Assembly: GCA_025357945.1 (NCBI GenBank)
Contig: JANYLJ010000032.1
Location: 2,501-66,500 of the forward strand
From: Gemmatimonadota bacterium
GTDB taxonomy: Bacteria; Gemmatimonadota; Gemmatimonadetes; Gemmatimonadales; GWC2-71-9
DNA: 64,000 nt
Direction: 5' to 3'
Numbering within the stretch: the first letter of the stretch is position 1; the number at the start of each line of letters is the position of its first letter. Made by a program: the position numbers and the translations under genes. Shown one piece after another: positions 36,012 to 44,878 of the stretch. The notes under the pieces were generated by a model. It saw only the letters and a list, made by a program, of their open reading frames with translations, searched no databases and was not told where the DNA came from.

Positions 36012-37426
36012 GACGTGAGCCGTTCGAGCAGGATCGGTTGGATCCCCTTGGGGTCCGCCTTGCCGCCGCTCTTTTTCATCACCTGCCCCATGAAGAAACC
36101 GAGCAGCTTCGCTTCGCCGCCGCGGAAACGCGCTACTTCGGCCGGATGGGCGGCCACGACGTCGTCGACCCACCGGGCCAGCGCGCCGGCATCGCGGACC
36201 TGAATCAGGCCGAGGCGAACCGCCACGTCCGAGGGTGTGTCGTCGGATGCAGCCAACTCGCTGTAGATCTGTTTCGCCGCCTGCAAGGACACGGTACCGT
36301 TGGCGACCAGCGCGATCAGCGCCGCGAGTCGCCCTGGCTCGACGCCGAATTGCCCAGTCTCGTTCCACTGCGAGAGGACCTCACCCAAGACCCAGTTGGC
36401 CGATGCCTTCGCGTCGGCTCCTGCCGCAACGACCGCCTCGAAGAAACTCGCGATCGCCGGTTCCTGCATCAGCACCCGCGCGTCGTACGCCGACAAGCCG
36501 AACGCCGCCTCGTAGCGCGTCCGGCGGGCGCTCGGCAGCTCGGGGAGTGCCGCTCGCTGCGCGTCGATCCACGCCGGTTCAAGGATCAGGGGCGGCAGGT
36601 CGGGATCGGGAAAATACCGGTAGTCGTGCGAATCCTCCTTGGTCCGCAACGGCTTGACGGTACCGGTGGCGGCGTTGAACGTCAGCGTCACCTGCGTGAC
36701 CCGGTCGCCCGACTCGAGCAACGCGATCTGGCGCACCCGCTCTGCCTCGAGTGCGCGTTCGACATTGGCGAACGAGTTCATGTTCTTTACTTCGGTCTTG
36801 GTACCGAGCGGAGCACCTGGGCGGCGGACCGACAGGTTCGCGTCGACGCGCAACGAACCTTTCTCCATCGAGCATTCGCTCACTCCGGCGTACACCAGCA
36901 GCTGCCGCAGCGTCACCAGGTACGCCCGGGCCTCGGCCGGCGAGCGCAGGTCGTGGCCGCTGACGATTTCGGCGAGCGGCGTGCCGGCGCGGTTCAGGTC
37001 GACGGCGGTGAAGCCGGGAATGCGGTCGTGAAGCGACTTGCCGGCGTCCTCTTCGAGATGCAGCCGCGTGATGCCTACGGCGATCTGGCCGCGGTCGGGC
37101 GATTCCACCACGACCACACCACCGGTCGCGAGCGGCTTGTCGAACTGCGAGATCTGATATCCCTTTGGCAAGTCCGGGTAGAAGTAATTCTTGCGGGCGA
37201 ACACGCTCGTTGGATGGATCTCGCAGCCGAGCGCCAGCGCCCCGATGACTCCCAGGCGCACCGCTTCGGCGTTCAGCGTGGGGAGGCTGCCAGGGAGTCC
37301 GAGACACACCGGGCACACGTTGGTATTTGGCGCCCCGCCGTATCCGGTAGCGCAACCGCAGAACATCTTGCTCCGGGTCGCGGGTTGGACGTGCACTTCG
37401 AGGCCGATGACGGTTTCCCAGTCCAT
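36008..37426 (-). CDS. gatB: Asp/Glu-tRNA(Asn/Gln) amidotransferase subunit B
   Basis: The tRNA-binding and kinase subunit of GatCAB, which converts Glu-tRNA(Gln) or Asp-tRNA(Asn) to the amide form. The 472 residues start WETVIGLEVHVQP and contain MFCGCATGYGGAPNTNVCPVCLGLPG (in part; zinc-binding cysteines), YFYPDLPKGYQISQFD and the C-terminal YqeY-like helical domain. It overlaps gatA by one base. Confidence 0.97.
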   Translation of the reverse strand: MDWETVIGLEVHVQPATRSKMFCGCATGYGGAPNTNVCPVCLGLPGSLPTLNAEAVRLGVIGALALGCEIHPTSVFARKNYFYPDLPKGYQISQFDKPLATGGVVVVESPDRGQIAVGITRLHLEEDAGKSLHDRIPGFTAVDLNRAGTPLAEIVSGHDLRSPAEARAYLVTLRQLLVYAGVSECSMEKGSLRVDANLSVRRPGAPLGTKTEVKNMNSFANVERALEAERVRQIALLESGDRVTQVTLTFNAATGTVKPLRTKEDSHDYRYFPDPDLPPLILEPAWIDAQRAALPELPSARRTRYEAAFGLSAYDARVLMQEPAIASFFEAVVAAGADAKASANWVLGEVLSQWNETGQFGVEPGRLAALIALVANGTVSLQAAKQIYSELAASDDTPSDVAVRLGLIQVRDAGALARWVDDVVAAHPAEVARFRGGEAKLLGFFMGQVMKKSGGKADPKGIQPILLERLTS

Positions 37427-38805
37427 CAGCGCACCGCCGCCGTCGCATCGAGCCCTGCTTCCAGCGCCATCGCGGCCGAGAGCATGGTGGCCTCATCGAA
37501 GTCTCCCGCCATCAGCTGTCCACCGATCGGCAGCCCTTCGTCCCGCCCCACCGGCAACGACAGCGCAGGGAGTCCCGCGAGCGACGCCGGACAGACGAAG
37601 ATGTCGGCGAGGTACATCTGCACGGGATCGGCGGTTTTCTCGCCCGCCTTGAAGGCGGGCGTCGGTGTCGTCGGTGTAAAGAGGACGTGCACGCCGCTGG
37701 CGAAGACCTTCCTGAAGTCGTCGATGATCAGTCGCCGGGCCGCCTGTGCCCGGTGATAGTACCGGCCACTATAACCAGCGCTGAGCACGAAGGTACCAAC
37801 GAGGATGCGACGCCGCACCTCGGCCCCGAAGCCGGCGCCGCGGGTGGCACGATAGAGGGCGCGCACGTCGCCCTCGGGCCCGATGTGGCGCGGGCCAAAG
37901 CGCACGCCGTCGAAACGCGCGAGGTTGGCGGCGGCTTCGGCCGGATTCACGATATAGTACGTCGGGACGGCGTACTTGGTGTGCGGCAGCGACACCTCGC
38001 GCACGTCGGCACCGAGTTCCTTCAGTACGGCGATCGCCCGATCGCATCCGGCGCGCACACCGGGGTGGAGATCGGCCGGGAAGTATTCGCGCGGCAGCCC
38101 GACCACCAGCCCGCGGAGATCCTTTCGCGCCGCCGGCATCGCGAGCGGGGGTTCAGCGCGCGTGGTGGCATCGAGTGGGTCGTGTCCGGAAATCGCACAG
38201 AGTAGCTGCGCTGCATCGCGCGTGTTCCCGCCGAAGGTCGAGATACAGTCGAGTGACGAGCCGAACGCGACCAATCCGGAGCGGGAGACGCGACCATAAC
38301 TCGGCTTGACGCCGACCACACCGCAGAACGATGCCGGCTGGCGCACCGAGCCACCGGTTTCGGAGCCGAGAGCCGTCGTGGTCACGCCGGCGGCGACGAG
38401 TGCGGCGGAGCCGCCGCTGGACCCGCCGGGGACCCGGGACGGGTCGAGCGGGTGAAGCACGCGGCCGAATGCAGAGTGTTCGGTCGACGAGCCCATCGCG
38501 AACTCGTCGAGGTTCGCCTTGGCCGCGACGAGGCCGCCGGCGGCGCGCAGGCGTCGGACAGCGGTCGCCTCGAACGGCGAGACATAGCCGTCAAGAATAC
38601 GTGACGCGCAGGTAGTCGGCTGATCGGTCGTGACCAGGTTGTCCTTGAGCGCCACCGACGTTCCCGAGAGCGAACCGGCGGCCAAGGCGTCAAGTCGCTT
38701 CGCCTCGACGTCGAGAAGCGTCTGGGACCAGTGCAGCACGGCGTTGAGCCCAGCGGCCTGGGTGAGCTTGCGGCCGGTCTCTTCGGCGAGGGTCGTGGCG
38801 GTCAT
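37426..38805 (-). CDS. gatA: Asp/Glu-tRNA(Asn/Gln) amidotransferase subunit A
   Basis: The glutaminase subunit, an amidase-signature protein of 459 residues. The catalytic triad is visible: Lys in VALKDNLVT, Ser in PGGSSGGSAALVAAG, and Ser in GSETGGSVRQPASFCG. It overlaps gatC by ATGA and gatB by one base. Confidence 0.97.
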   Translation of the reverse strand: MTATTLAEETGRKLTQAAGLNAVLHWSQTLLDVEAKRLDALAAGSLSGTSVALKDNLVTTDQPTTCASRILDGYVSPFEATAVRRLRAAGGLVAAKANLDEFAMGSSTEHSAFGRVLHPLDPSRVPGGSSGGSAALVAAGVTTTALGSETGGSVRQPASFCGVVGVKPSYGRVSRSGLVAFGSSLDCISTFGGNTRDAAQLLCAISGHDPLDATTRAEPPLAMPAARKDLRGLVVGLPREYFPADLHPGVRAGCDRAIAVLKELGADVREVSLPHTKYAVPTYYIVNPAEAAANLARFDGVRFGPRHIGPEGDVRALYRATRGAGFGAEVRRRILVGTFVLSAGYSGRYYHRAQAARRLIIDDFRKVFASGVHVLFTPTTPTPAFKAGEKTADPVQMYLADIFVCPASLAGLPALSLPVGRDEGLPIGGQLMAGDFDEATMLSAAMALEAGLDATAAVR

Positions 38806-39101
38806 GGCTCGGCCATCCCGCCCAATTTCGGCACCACGAAAAATCCCTGTTGAAACGCCGGCGCCATCTCGGCCGGCGTTCGGGTCAGGGGTATCGGATC
38901 GACGACATCCTCGCGCAACAGCGTGCGCGCAGGTCCGACGACAACACCAGACGCTGTTCCGTCGGTCGCCACCCCGTCGAGTTGGGCGACAAAGTTGACG
39001 ATCCCTTCCAGTTGCCGCGCGAGCAGCGCCACATCCGCGTCGCTCACGGCCAACTCGGCCAGACCCGCGACGTGGCGGACTTCAGCTTCTCCGATCTTCA
39101 T
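38802..39101 (-). CDS. gatC: Asp/Glu-tRNA(Asn/Gln) amidotransferase subunit C
   Basis: The 99-residue small subunit that stabilises GatA. It begins MKIGEAEVRHVAGLAELAVS and has REDVVDPIPLTRTPAEMAPA, both usual. The ATG overlaps the pcrA stop by four bases; an earlier in-frame ATG at 39113 lies inside pcrA and is less likely. Confidence 0.94.
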   Translation of the reverse strand: MKIGEAEVRHVAGLAELAVSDADVALLARQLEGIVNFVAQLDGVATDGTASGVVVGPARTLLREDVVDPIPLTRTPAEMAPAFQQGFFVVPKLGGMAEP

Positions 39102-41410
39102 GCACTCTCCCACTCGCGCTCGAGGCCGGCGAAGGCGACGAGCAGTTGCTTGGTTCCGACCTCGGGGTCGTCGAACGCCACCGAGACCTTGAGGTCCTTG
39201 CCGACACCGGACAGACCGAGGATTGCACCGGAGCCGAAGCGGCGGTGGCGCACCCGTTCACCCTTGACGAAGCGGGGCAGGTCCTGACTCTCGACCGCCG
39301 CATCGATCGATGGTTGTGCCGCAAAGACACCATCGCGGTCGCGCGGTGGCGGCATGCTGCGATACGCTGGCGTCGTGCGAGTCCGGCCTGGTCCACTGGT
39401 GTCACGACCGCCTGCCCAACTGCGCTGAGCGTTCCATCCCCCGGCGTTGCCGACGGCGAACGAGGTCCGCCGTTCGTCGACGAGTTCCGGCGGCAGTTCG
39501 CGGAGAAATCGTGACGGCATGCCCGGCAACAACTGTCCGCCGCGCCGGCGCGCGCGCGCCCAGGTAAGAATCAGCGTGTCCTTCGCGCGGGTGATGCCGA
39601 CGTAGCACAGGCGCCGTTCCTCCTCAAGTCCGTCGGGCGCCTCCAGCGCGCGCGACGACGGGAAGAGTCCCTCCTCCATTCCACCGATGACCACGACCGG
39701 CCACTCGAGCCCCTTGGCCGTATGCAGTGTCATCAGCGTCACCCCGTCGGGTTTCCCGGCGCTGGTGTCAATGGCTGACAGCAGCGCCGCCTCGTTGAGG
39801 AACCGTTGCAGCGGCGTCCCCGGCTCGTCCTCGTCGACGACCTCGGACCACTCAGCCGCCGCTGCCATCAACTCGCGCACGTTTTCCCAGCGTTCGATCC
39901 CTTCGACCCCCTCCGTGGCGAGGACTGCTTCGTACTGGATCGCCTGGACGACTTCGTCCATCACCGTTACCGGGGCGGCTTCGCCAATGCGGCGTCGCAA
40001 CCCGTTGATAAGATCCGCAAATTCCTTGAAGGCCGTCCTGAGATTGGGCCGGAGCAACGCCACGCTTTCCGCGCGTTCCGCCGCCGCCAGCAGCGACAGG
40101 TTCCAGACGCGCGCCTGATCCGCGAGACTCGCGAGCGCCACGTCACCCACGCCGCGCCGCGGGACCGCGATCGCGCGCAGGAACGCCTCGTCATCGCTCG
40201 GGTTCGCGATCAGTCGCAGGTACGCCAGGATGTCCTTCACTTCGCGTCGATCATAGAACGAGATCGCGCCGATAATCTGGTACGGGATCCCGGCGCGCCG
40301 CATCGCCTCCTCGAGTGCCCGCGACTGGGCGTTGGTGCGGTACAGGATCGCACATTCGGCGTGCGTGGCCCCGTCGGCGCATCGGCGCGCGAGCTCGCGA
40401 GCGATCCATTCCGCTTCGTCCCGTTCATCGGCGGCGGCCAGCACGACGATCGATTCGCCACCCGGCCGGCGGGTGCGCAAGGTCTTGCTGATGCGCCCCG
40501 CGTTGTTCGTGATCACCGCGTTGGCCGCGTCGAGGATCGGTCGAGTCGAGCGGTAGTTCTCCTCGAGCTTGACCACCCGCGCCTCGCCGAAGTCCTGCTG
40601 CAGGTCCCTGAGGTTGCGGAGGTCAGCGCCCCGCCACCCGTAAATACTCTGATCTTCGTCGCCCACGCCGAAGACATTGTTGTGGCCGAGCCCGAGGAAC
40701 TTGACCAGTTCGTACTGGGCACGATTGGTGTCCTGGAACTCATCCACGAGCAGGAAGTCGAAGCGGCGGCGCCACCGCTCGAGGACGTCGGGGTGCTGGC
40801 GGAAGAGTGCCAACGGATGGAGCATCAGGTCGTCAAAGTCCATCGCGTTGGCCGACAGCAGGGCGCGCTGCATGGCGGTGAACACGTCGGCCGCGATGCG
40901 CGCCGCCGGATCGTGCGGGGCACTGGCCTCGAGCGCCGCGGCGGTCTGCATCCGGTTCTTCGCAGAGGAGATCATGTTCTGGATCAGTTTCGGCGGGAAC
41001 AACTTCACGGGATGATCCCGCTCCGCCATGATCCGCCGGATGAGCGAGAGCCGGTCATCCTCGTCGTAGATGGTGAACTGTCGCGAGAAGCCGAGGCGCT
41101 CCGCCTCACGCCGCAACAGTCGCGCCGATAATGAATGAAAGGTGCCGATCCACAGCCCACCCGGATCACGGGCGAGCAGCTGACCGATCCGATGCTTCAT
41201 TTCACCGGCGGCCTTGTTGGTAAATGTCACCGCGAAAATACGTTCCGGCGGCACGCCGTGCGCATCGATCAGGTGGGCGATGCGCGCCGTGAGCACCCGG
41301 GTCTTGCCGGACCCCGCCCCGGCGATCACCAGGATCGGACCGTGCACGTGCTCCGCCGCGTCGCGCTGGGCCGGGTTGAGCCCGCGCAGCAGGTCGAGGT
41401 CTGGACTCAT
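39098..41410 (-). CDS. pcrA: ATP-dependent DNA helicase PcrA/UvrD
   Basis: A 770-residue superfamily-1 helicase acting in repair and replication restart. Motifs visible: Q-motif LNPAQRDAAEHVHGP, Walker A AGAGSGKTRVLTAR, FTNKAAGEMKHRIG, LLVDEFQDTNRAQYEL, GDEDQSIYGWRGA, TLHTAKGLEWPVV and GITRAKDTLILT. The C-terminus has a Tudor-like KGERVRHRRFGSGAILG region. Its start overlaps the histidine kinase stop by ATGA. Confidence 0.97.
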   Translation of the reverse strand: MSPDLDLLRGLNPAQRDAAEHVHGPILVIAGAGSGKTRVLTARIAHLIDAHGVPPERIFAVTFTNKAAGEMKHRIGQLLARDPGGLWIGTFHSLSARLLRREAERLGFSRQFTIYDEDDRLSLIRRIMAERDHPVKLFPPKLIQNMISSAKNRMQTAAALEASAPHDPAARIAADVFTAMQRALLSANAMDFDDLMLHPLALFRQHPDVLERWRRRFDFLLVDEFQDTNRAQYELVKFLGLGHNNVFGVGDEDQSIYGWRGADLRNLRDLQQDFGEARVVKLEENYRSTRPILDAANAVITNNAGRISKTLRTRRPGGESIVVLAAADERDEAEWIARELARRCADGATHAECAILYRTNAQSRALEEAMRRAGIPYQIIGAISFYDRREVKDILAYLRLIANPSDDEAFLRAIAVPRRGVGDVALASLADQARVWNLSLLAAAERAESVALLRPNLRTAFKEFADLINGLRRRIGEAAPVTVMDEVVQAIQYEAVLATEGVEGIERWENVRELMAAAAEWSEVVDEDEPGTPLQRFLNEAALLSAIDTSAGKPDGVTLMTLHTAKGLEWPVVVIGGMEEGLFPSSRALEAPDGLEEERRLCYVGITRAKDTLILTWARARRRGGQLLPGMPSRFLRELPPELVDERRTSFAVGNAGGWNAQRSWAGGRDTSGPGRTRTTPAYRSMPPPRDRDGVFAAQPSIDAAVESQDLPRFVKGERVRHRRFGSGAILGLSGVGKDLKVSVAFDDPEVGTKQLLVAFAGLEREWESA

Positions 41411-42591
41411 GCCGTCGGTGTCGCCAAGGGGAAGCGCATCAACAAGGAGGTCCCGAGTGTGGTTGGCTCGAGTGACAGTGTCCCCCGGTGACCATCCACC
41501 ACCACCCGGCGCGCGAGGGCGAGGCCGATACCCCAGCCGCCGCGCTTGGTGGTGATGCCGGGCTGGAAGAGCGTGCGACGAATATCTCGCGGTACCCCGG
41601 GTCCGTCGTCGACCACCCGCAGCGTCGCGGTGTCGCCCGCCACTTCAGCGGCCAGTGTGATGTTGCCGTCGCGACCCTGGAGCGCGTCGATCGCGTTCTT
41701 GACCATCGCTTCCAGTGCCCACTCCAGTAGCACGGGATCGCCGAGAATCACGGGGCCCGCGCTCGGCGCTCGCACGGTGAGCTGGATGGCGTTGGCGTGC
41801 TTCGGGAGGCGTGGTCGAAAGTAACCGGCGACGCGCTCGGCGAGCGCACCGAGGGCGATCGGATCGCGCCGTGCCGGATTGCCGATGCGTTCGAAGCGCT
41901 GCGCCACCCGCTGCAGTCGTTCGGCATCGGCATCGAGAAATTCGGCGATCTTCTTCGGCGGCAGGCCTTCCTCACGCAACTGTTCGATCCATCCTTGCAG
42001 GGAGGTGAGCGGCGTGCCCATCTGGTGCGCCGCTTCGCGCGCCATGGCGACCCACATGCGATCGCGTTGGGCGTTCGTCGCACTGCGATAGGCCACGATG
42101 GCCACCGTCACCATGACGACCATGGTGAGTGCCTGCAGGACGCCGAGCCGGAGCAGGATCTGCGTCTGGGGGATGCCGCCATAGTGCACCGCCCCCACGC
42201 CCGGGGTGACGAATGGCGCGTTCCGCGCGTCGAGCTCGGCGATGTAGGGCGGCATGCGACGGGTGGTGTCGGTGAACGGAAGATTGGCGAAGGCGGTCAC
42301 GTTACCGGAGGCGTCGGTGAGGACGAGCGGAAGCCCCAGCGTTCGCACGCGTGCGCCGACTTCGAGCAACGCCGCGATGGCCGCGTCGGGATCGGTACCG
42401 ATCAGCCCGCGGTAGGCGATGGAATAGAGTTGTGATGCGGCGAGTGCCTGTGCCCGCAGGCGACGTGCGACGATCCAGCTCGAGCCTACGCTGAGGCCGG
42501 CGAGCAGTGCCACGAGCAGCAGCGCCACCGCCGGAGCGAGGCGGCGCAGCCGCTCGCTACGACCGCGGGAGGAGGCGATCGGTCCCGACAT
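41407..42591 (-). CDS. Orphan sensor histidine kinase
   Basis: A 394-residue membrane kinase. Helices at about 18-38 and 165-185 flank a periplasmic sensing region. The dimerisation H-box is AREAAHQMGTPLTSLQGW, and the ATPase domain has MVKNAIDALQG (N box), VVDDGPGVP (G1) and GGWGIGLALARRVV (G2). ATG at 42591 overlaps serS by 35 bases. No response regulator is beside it, and it sits between serS and pcrA in a housekeeping operon. Confidence 0.9.
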   Translation of the reverse strand: MSGPIASSRGRSERLRRLAPAVALLLVALLAGLSVGSSWIVARRLRAQALAASQLYSIAYRGLIGTDPDAAIAALLEVGARVRTLGLPLVLTDASGNVTAFANLPFTDTTRRMPPYIAELDARNAPFVTPGVGAVHYGGIPQTQILLRLGVLQALTMVVMVTVAIVAYRSATNAQRDRMWVAMAREAAHQMGTPLTSLQGWIEQLREEGLPPKKIAEFLDADAERLQRVAQRFERIGNPARRDPIALGALAERVAGYFRPRLPKHANAIQLTVRAPSAGPVILGDPVLLEWALEAMVKNAIDALQGRDGNITLAAEVAGDTATLRVVDDGPGVPRDIRRTLFQPGITTKRGGWGIGLALARRVVVDGHRGTLSLEPTTLGTSLLMRFPLATPTA

Positions 42592-43840
42592 AGGGGACCA
42601 GCGCTTCGGGCAGGACAACGGAGCCGTCGGCTTGCTGCCCATTCTCGAGCAAGGCGACGATGGTTCTCGGGAAGGCGACACCGGATGCGTTCAGGGTGTG
42701 CACGAATTCCGGCTTGGCATTGGGCGCCGGACGGAAGCGTATGTTGGCGCGCCGAGCCTGGAAGTCCGTGAAGGTGCTGGCGCTCGATACTTCAAGCCAA
42801 CCGCCCACTCCGGGCGCCCACGCTTCGAGATCGAAAGTGCACGCGCTCGCGAAGCCGGTATCGCCGGCGGCGAGTTCGAGCACGCGGTACGGCAGGTTGA
42901 GCAACTGGAGAGCCTTTTCCGCGTGCGCCGTGATCAGCCGGTGTTCCTGCTCGCTCGTGTCTGGTCGGACCAACCGCACCAGCTCGACCTTGTCGAACTG
43001 ATGGACCCGGATCAGGCCGCGGGTGTCCTTGCCGTGCGCCCCGGCTTCGCGCCGAAAGCACGGTGTGTATGCCGCCATCGCGATCGGCAGATCCGCCCCA
43101 TCGAGGATCTCGTCGCGGTGGATGTTCGTCAGCGGGACTTCAGCGGTCGGAATGAGGAAGAGGTCGTCGCTGGCCATGCGATAGAGGTCGTCTTCGAACT
43201 TCGGCAATTGGCCGGTGCCCGTCAGGCTGGCACGATTCACGAGGAAGGGCGGCTGCACCTCGAGGTAGCCGTGCTCCCGGGTGTGGAGATCGAGCAGGAA
43301 GTTGGCGAGGGCGCGCACCAGGCGCGCCCCGGCGCCCGTGAACAACGGGAAGCCGGACCCGGTGATCTTGGCCCCGCGCGGCAGGTCGAACAGCCCGAGC
43401 GTCTGGCCCAGCTCCCAATGCGGCCGCGGCCTGAAATCGAATTCTCGCACCACGCCCCACGTGCGCACGACCCGATTTGCCGCCGCCTCACCATCGGGAA
43501 TGTGGTCGAGCAGGAAGTTCGGTACGTTGAGAAGGTGCTCATTGAGCAGCGTCTCGAGGTCCTTGAGATCCGCCTCGAGTTGGTGGACCTGTTCGCCGGA
43601 CGCCTTGAGTGTGGCGAGCAGGTCGACGGCTGGTTCCCTGGCCTTCTTGCGCCGCGCGACCTCAGCCGACTGCGCGTTACGGGCGGCCTGCAGCTGCTCG
43701 ACCTGCACGAGCGTCGCGCGACGGCGACGCTCCAGTTCGATGACGTGTCCGAGCTGGTCGAGCGCAGTGCGATCGAGGCGGCGCGCCAGCGCGGCCCGTG
43801 CGGCGTCGGGATCCTGGCGAACGCGCCGAACGTCGATCAT
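42557..43840 (-). CDS. serS: Seryl-tRNA synthetase
   Basis: A 427-residue class II synthetase. The N-terminal long coiled coil (about 30-110) binds tRNA. The catalytic domain contains HWELGQTLGLFDL, GTGQLPKFEDDLY, PTAEVPLTNIHRDEIL, CFRREAGAHGKDTRGLIRVH (in part) and SSASTFTDFQARRANIRFR (in part). The ATG before IDVRRVRQDPDA is the standard start, four bases after the lipoprotein stop. Confidence 0.98.
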   Translation of the reverse strand: MIDVRRVRQDPDAARAALARRLDRTALDQLGHVIELERRRRATLVQVEQLQAARNAQSAEVARRKKAREPAVDLLATLKASGEQVHQLEADLKDLETLLNEHLLNVPNFLLDHIPDGEAAANRVVRTWGVVREFDFRPRPHWELGQTLGLFDLPRGAKITGSGFPLFTGAGARLVRALANFLLDLHTREHGYLEVQPPFLVNRASLTGTGQLPKFEDDLYRMASDDLFLIPTAEVPLTNIHRDEILDGADLPIAMAAYTPCFRREAGAHGKDTRGLIRVHQFDKVELVRLVRPDTSEQEHRLITAHAEKALQLLNLPYRVLELAAGDTGFASACTFDLEAWAPGVGGWLEVSSASTFTDFQARRANIRFRPAPNAKPEFVHTLNASGVAFPRTIVALLENGQQADGSVVLPEALVPYVGTDRLLPRS

Positions 43841-43844
43841 CGCG

Positions 43845-44396
43845 TCAGTTGGTTGGAACGCCGGGCTGCAGACTCTTGTATCCGCAGTTGGTATTGGAGA
43901 GCGCCGCGAAGCGCACCGTCTTGTTGACATCGTCGAAGTCGATGACTTGCAGCTTGGCGTACTGCGGCACACCGAGGAAACAGGCGATGCGCGACCGTGC
44001 CGCAAAGACATCGCCCGCCGCGATCACCAGCGTATCGGTAGTCAGGTAGTTGTCGGTGGGTGCCACCGCCAACTGGGCGAACGTCTGCGTCATCCGAATG
44101 AACCCCGGGTTGCTGCCGGTCTTGTTTCCCAGGCCGGCGAGCGCGTGCAAGGGGAGAAAGAGGTGGCGGCCGAGCGAATCGCGATTATAGACGAAGTCGA
44201 ATGACGAGGTCTGGTCCGTCCGCACCGGCCGGCCGGTGGTAATGTCGAACGCCGACGGAAACTTCAAGGCGGCACCCGCGAGGGCACCCATGGTGACCGT
44301 GTCGACGACGTTTGCCTGCTGCGCCGGCGCCAGTTGGTTGACGCTGCAGGCCGCAGTCGCGGAGACTCCCAGAACGAGCGCCAGTCGACGGATCAT
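43845..44396 (-). CDS. Lipoprotein of unknown function
   Basis: A 183-residue lipoprotein with signal MIRRLALVLGVSATAAC. The mature part (FDITTGRPVRTDQTSSFDFV, GLGNKTGSNPGFIRM, SNTNCGYKSLQPG) has no recognised domain. It is the first gene of the serS-pcrA-gat operon and ends four bases before serS. The start is placed at the ATG of the signal peptide. Confidence 0.75.
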   Translation of the reverse strand: MIRRLALVLGVSATAACSVNQLAPAQQANVVDTVTMGALAGAALKFPSAFDITTGRPVRTDQTSSFDFVYNRDSLGRHLFLPLHALAGLGNKTGSNPGFIRMTQTFAQLAVAPTDNYLTTDTLVIAAGDVFAARSRIACFLGVPQYAKLQVIDFDDVNKTVRFAALSNTNCGYKSLQPGVPTN

Positions 44397-44446
44397 GTCC
44401 AGAAGGTTAGACCGCTCGTCCGGACGCGGCAACCCGCCGTGGTTCC

Positions 44447-44476
44447 TTGACTTCGCTCACGTCGGCGCTCTAGCTT
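44447..44476 (+). promoter_or_regulatory. Sigma-70-type promoter before the roadblock gene
   Basis: TTGACT (44447-44452) and TAGCTT (44471-44476) are separated by 18 bases, and transcription would begin near 44483, about 28 bases before the ATG. It drives the plus-strand manC-glmU unit, divergent from the serS operon. Confidence 0.55.
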
Positions 44477-44510
44477 CGCGCGTCCCTTACGCCATCGCGG
44501 AGCCGATCCG

Positions 44511-44864
44511 ATGCAACCCCTGAGATCCGTCCTGATGGCCCTCGTCGACCGCCCCGATGTGGCCGCCGTCGTCGTGGTCAGCGACGACGGCTTGGTCGTC
44601 GAATCGCACCTCCCCACCGACCTCGATGCGGAGGAGCTCGCCGCGCTCGCCACCAGCGCCGGCCGCGCCATCACCGCGCTCGGCGAGGCGGCCCGGTGCG
44701 GCGAGCTCGCCCAGGCCGCGATTGAGTGCAGCCGGGGCACGCTGGTGCTGCAGCGACTCCCCTCGGGTGCGACCCTCCTCGTGCTCGCCGCCGAGGCGGG
44801 CGACCTGGGCGCCCTGTTGTACGACCTGCGCCGTCACGCCCCCGCGCTGGTGTCGCTGCTGTGA
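44511..44864 (+). CDS. Roadblock/LC7 domain protein
   Basis: A 117-residue single-domain protein. SDDGLVVESHLPTDLDAEEL followed by SAGRAITALGEAARCGELAQ and a beta-hairpin LVLQRLPSGATLLVLAAE match the roadblock fold. Such proteins often partner small GTPases of the MglA/Ras type, but no GTPase lies nearby. A GGAG ribosome site precedes the ATG. It is followed after 14 bases by mannose-1-phosphate guanylyltransferase. Confidence 0.82.
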   Translation: MQPLRSVLMALVDRPDVAAVVVVSDDGLVVESHLPTDLDAEELAALATSAGRAITALGEAARCGELAQAAIECSRGTLVLQRLPSGATLLVLAAEAGDLGALLYDLRRHAPALVSLL

Positions 44865-44878
44865 GGGGGTCCTGACCA

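Noticed and set aside
35744..37756. A 670-codon plus-strand frame opposite gatB and the aminotransferase
   Set aside because: Low-complexity Arg/His composition, no start signal, and perfectly shadowed by conserved genes on the minus strand.
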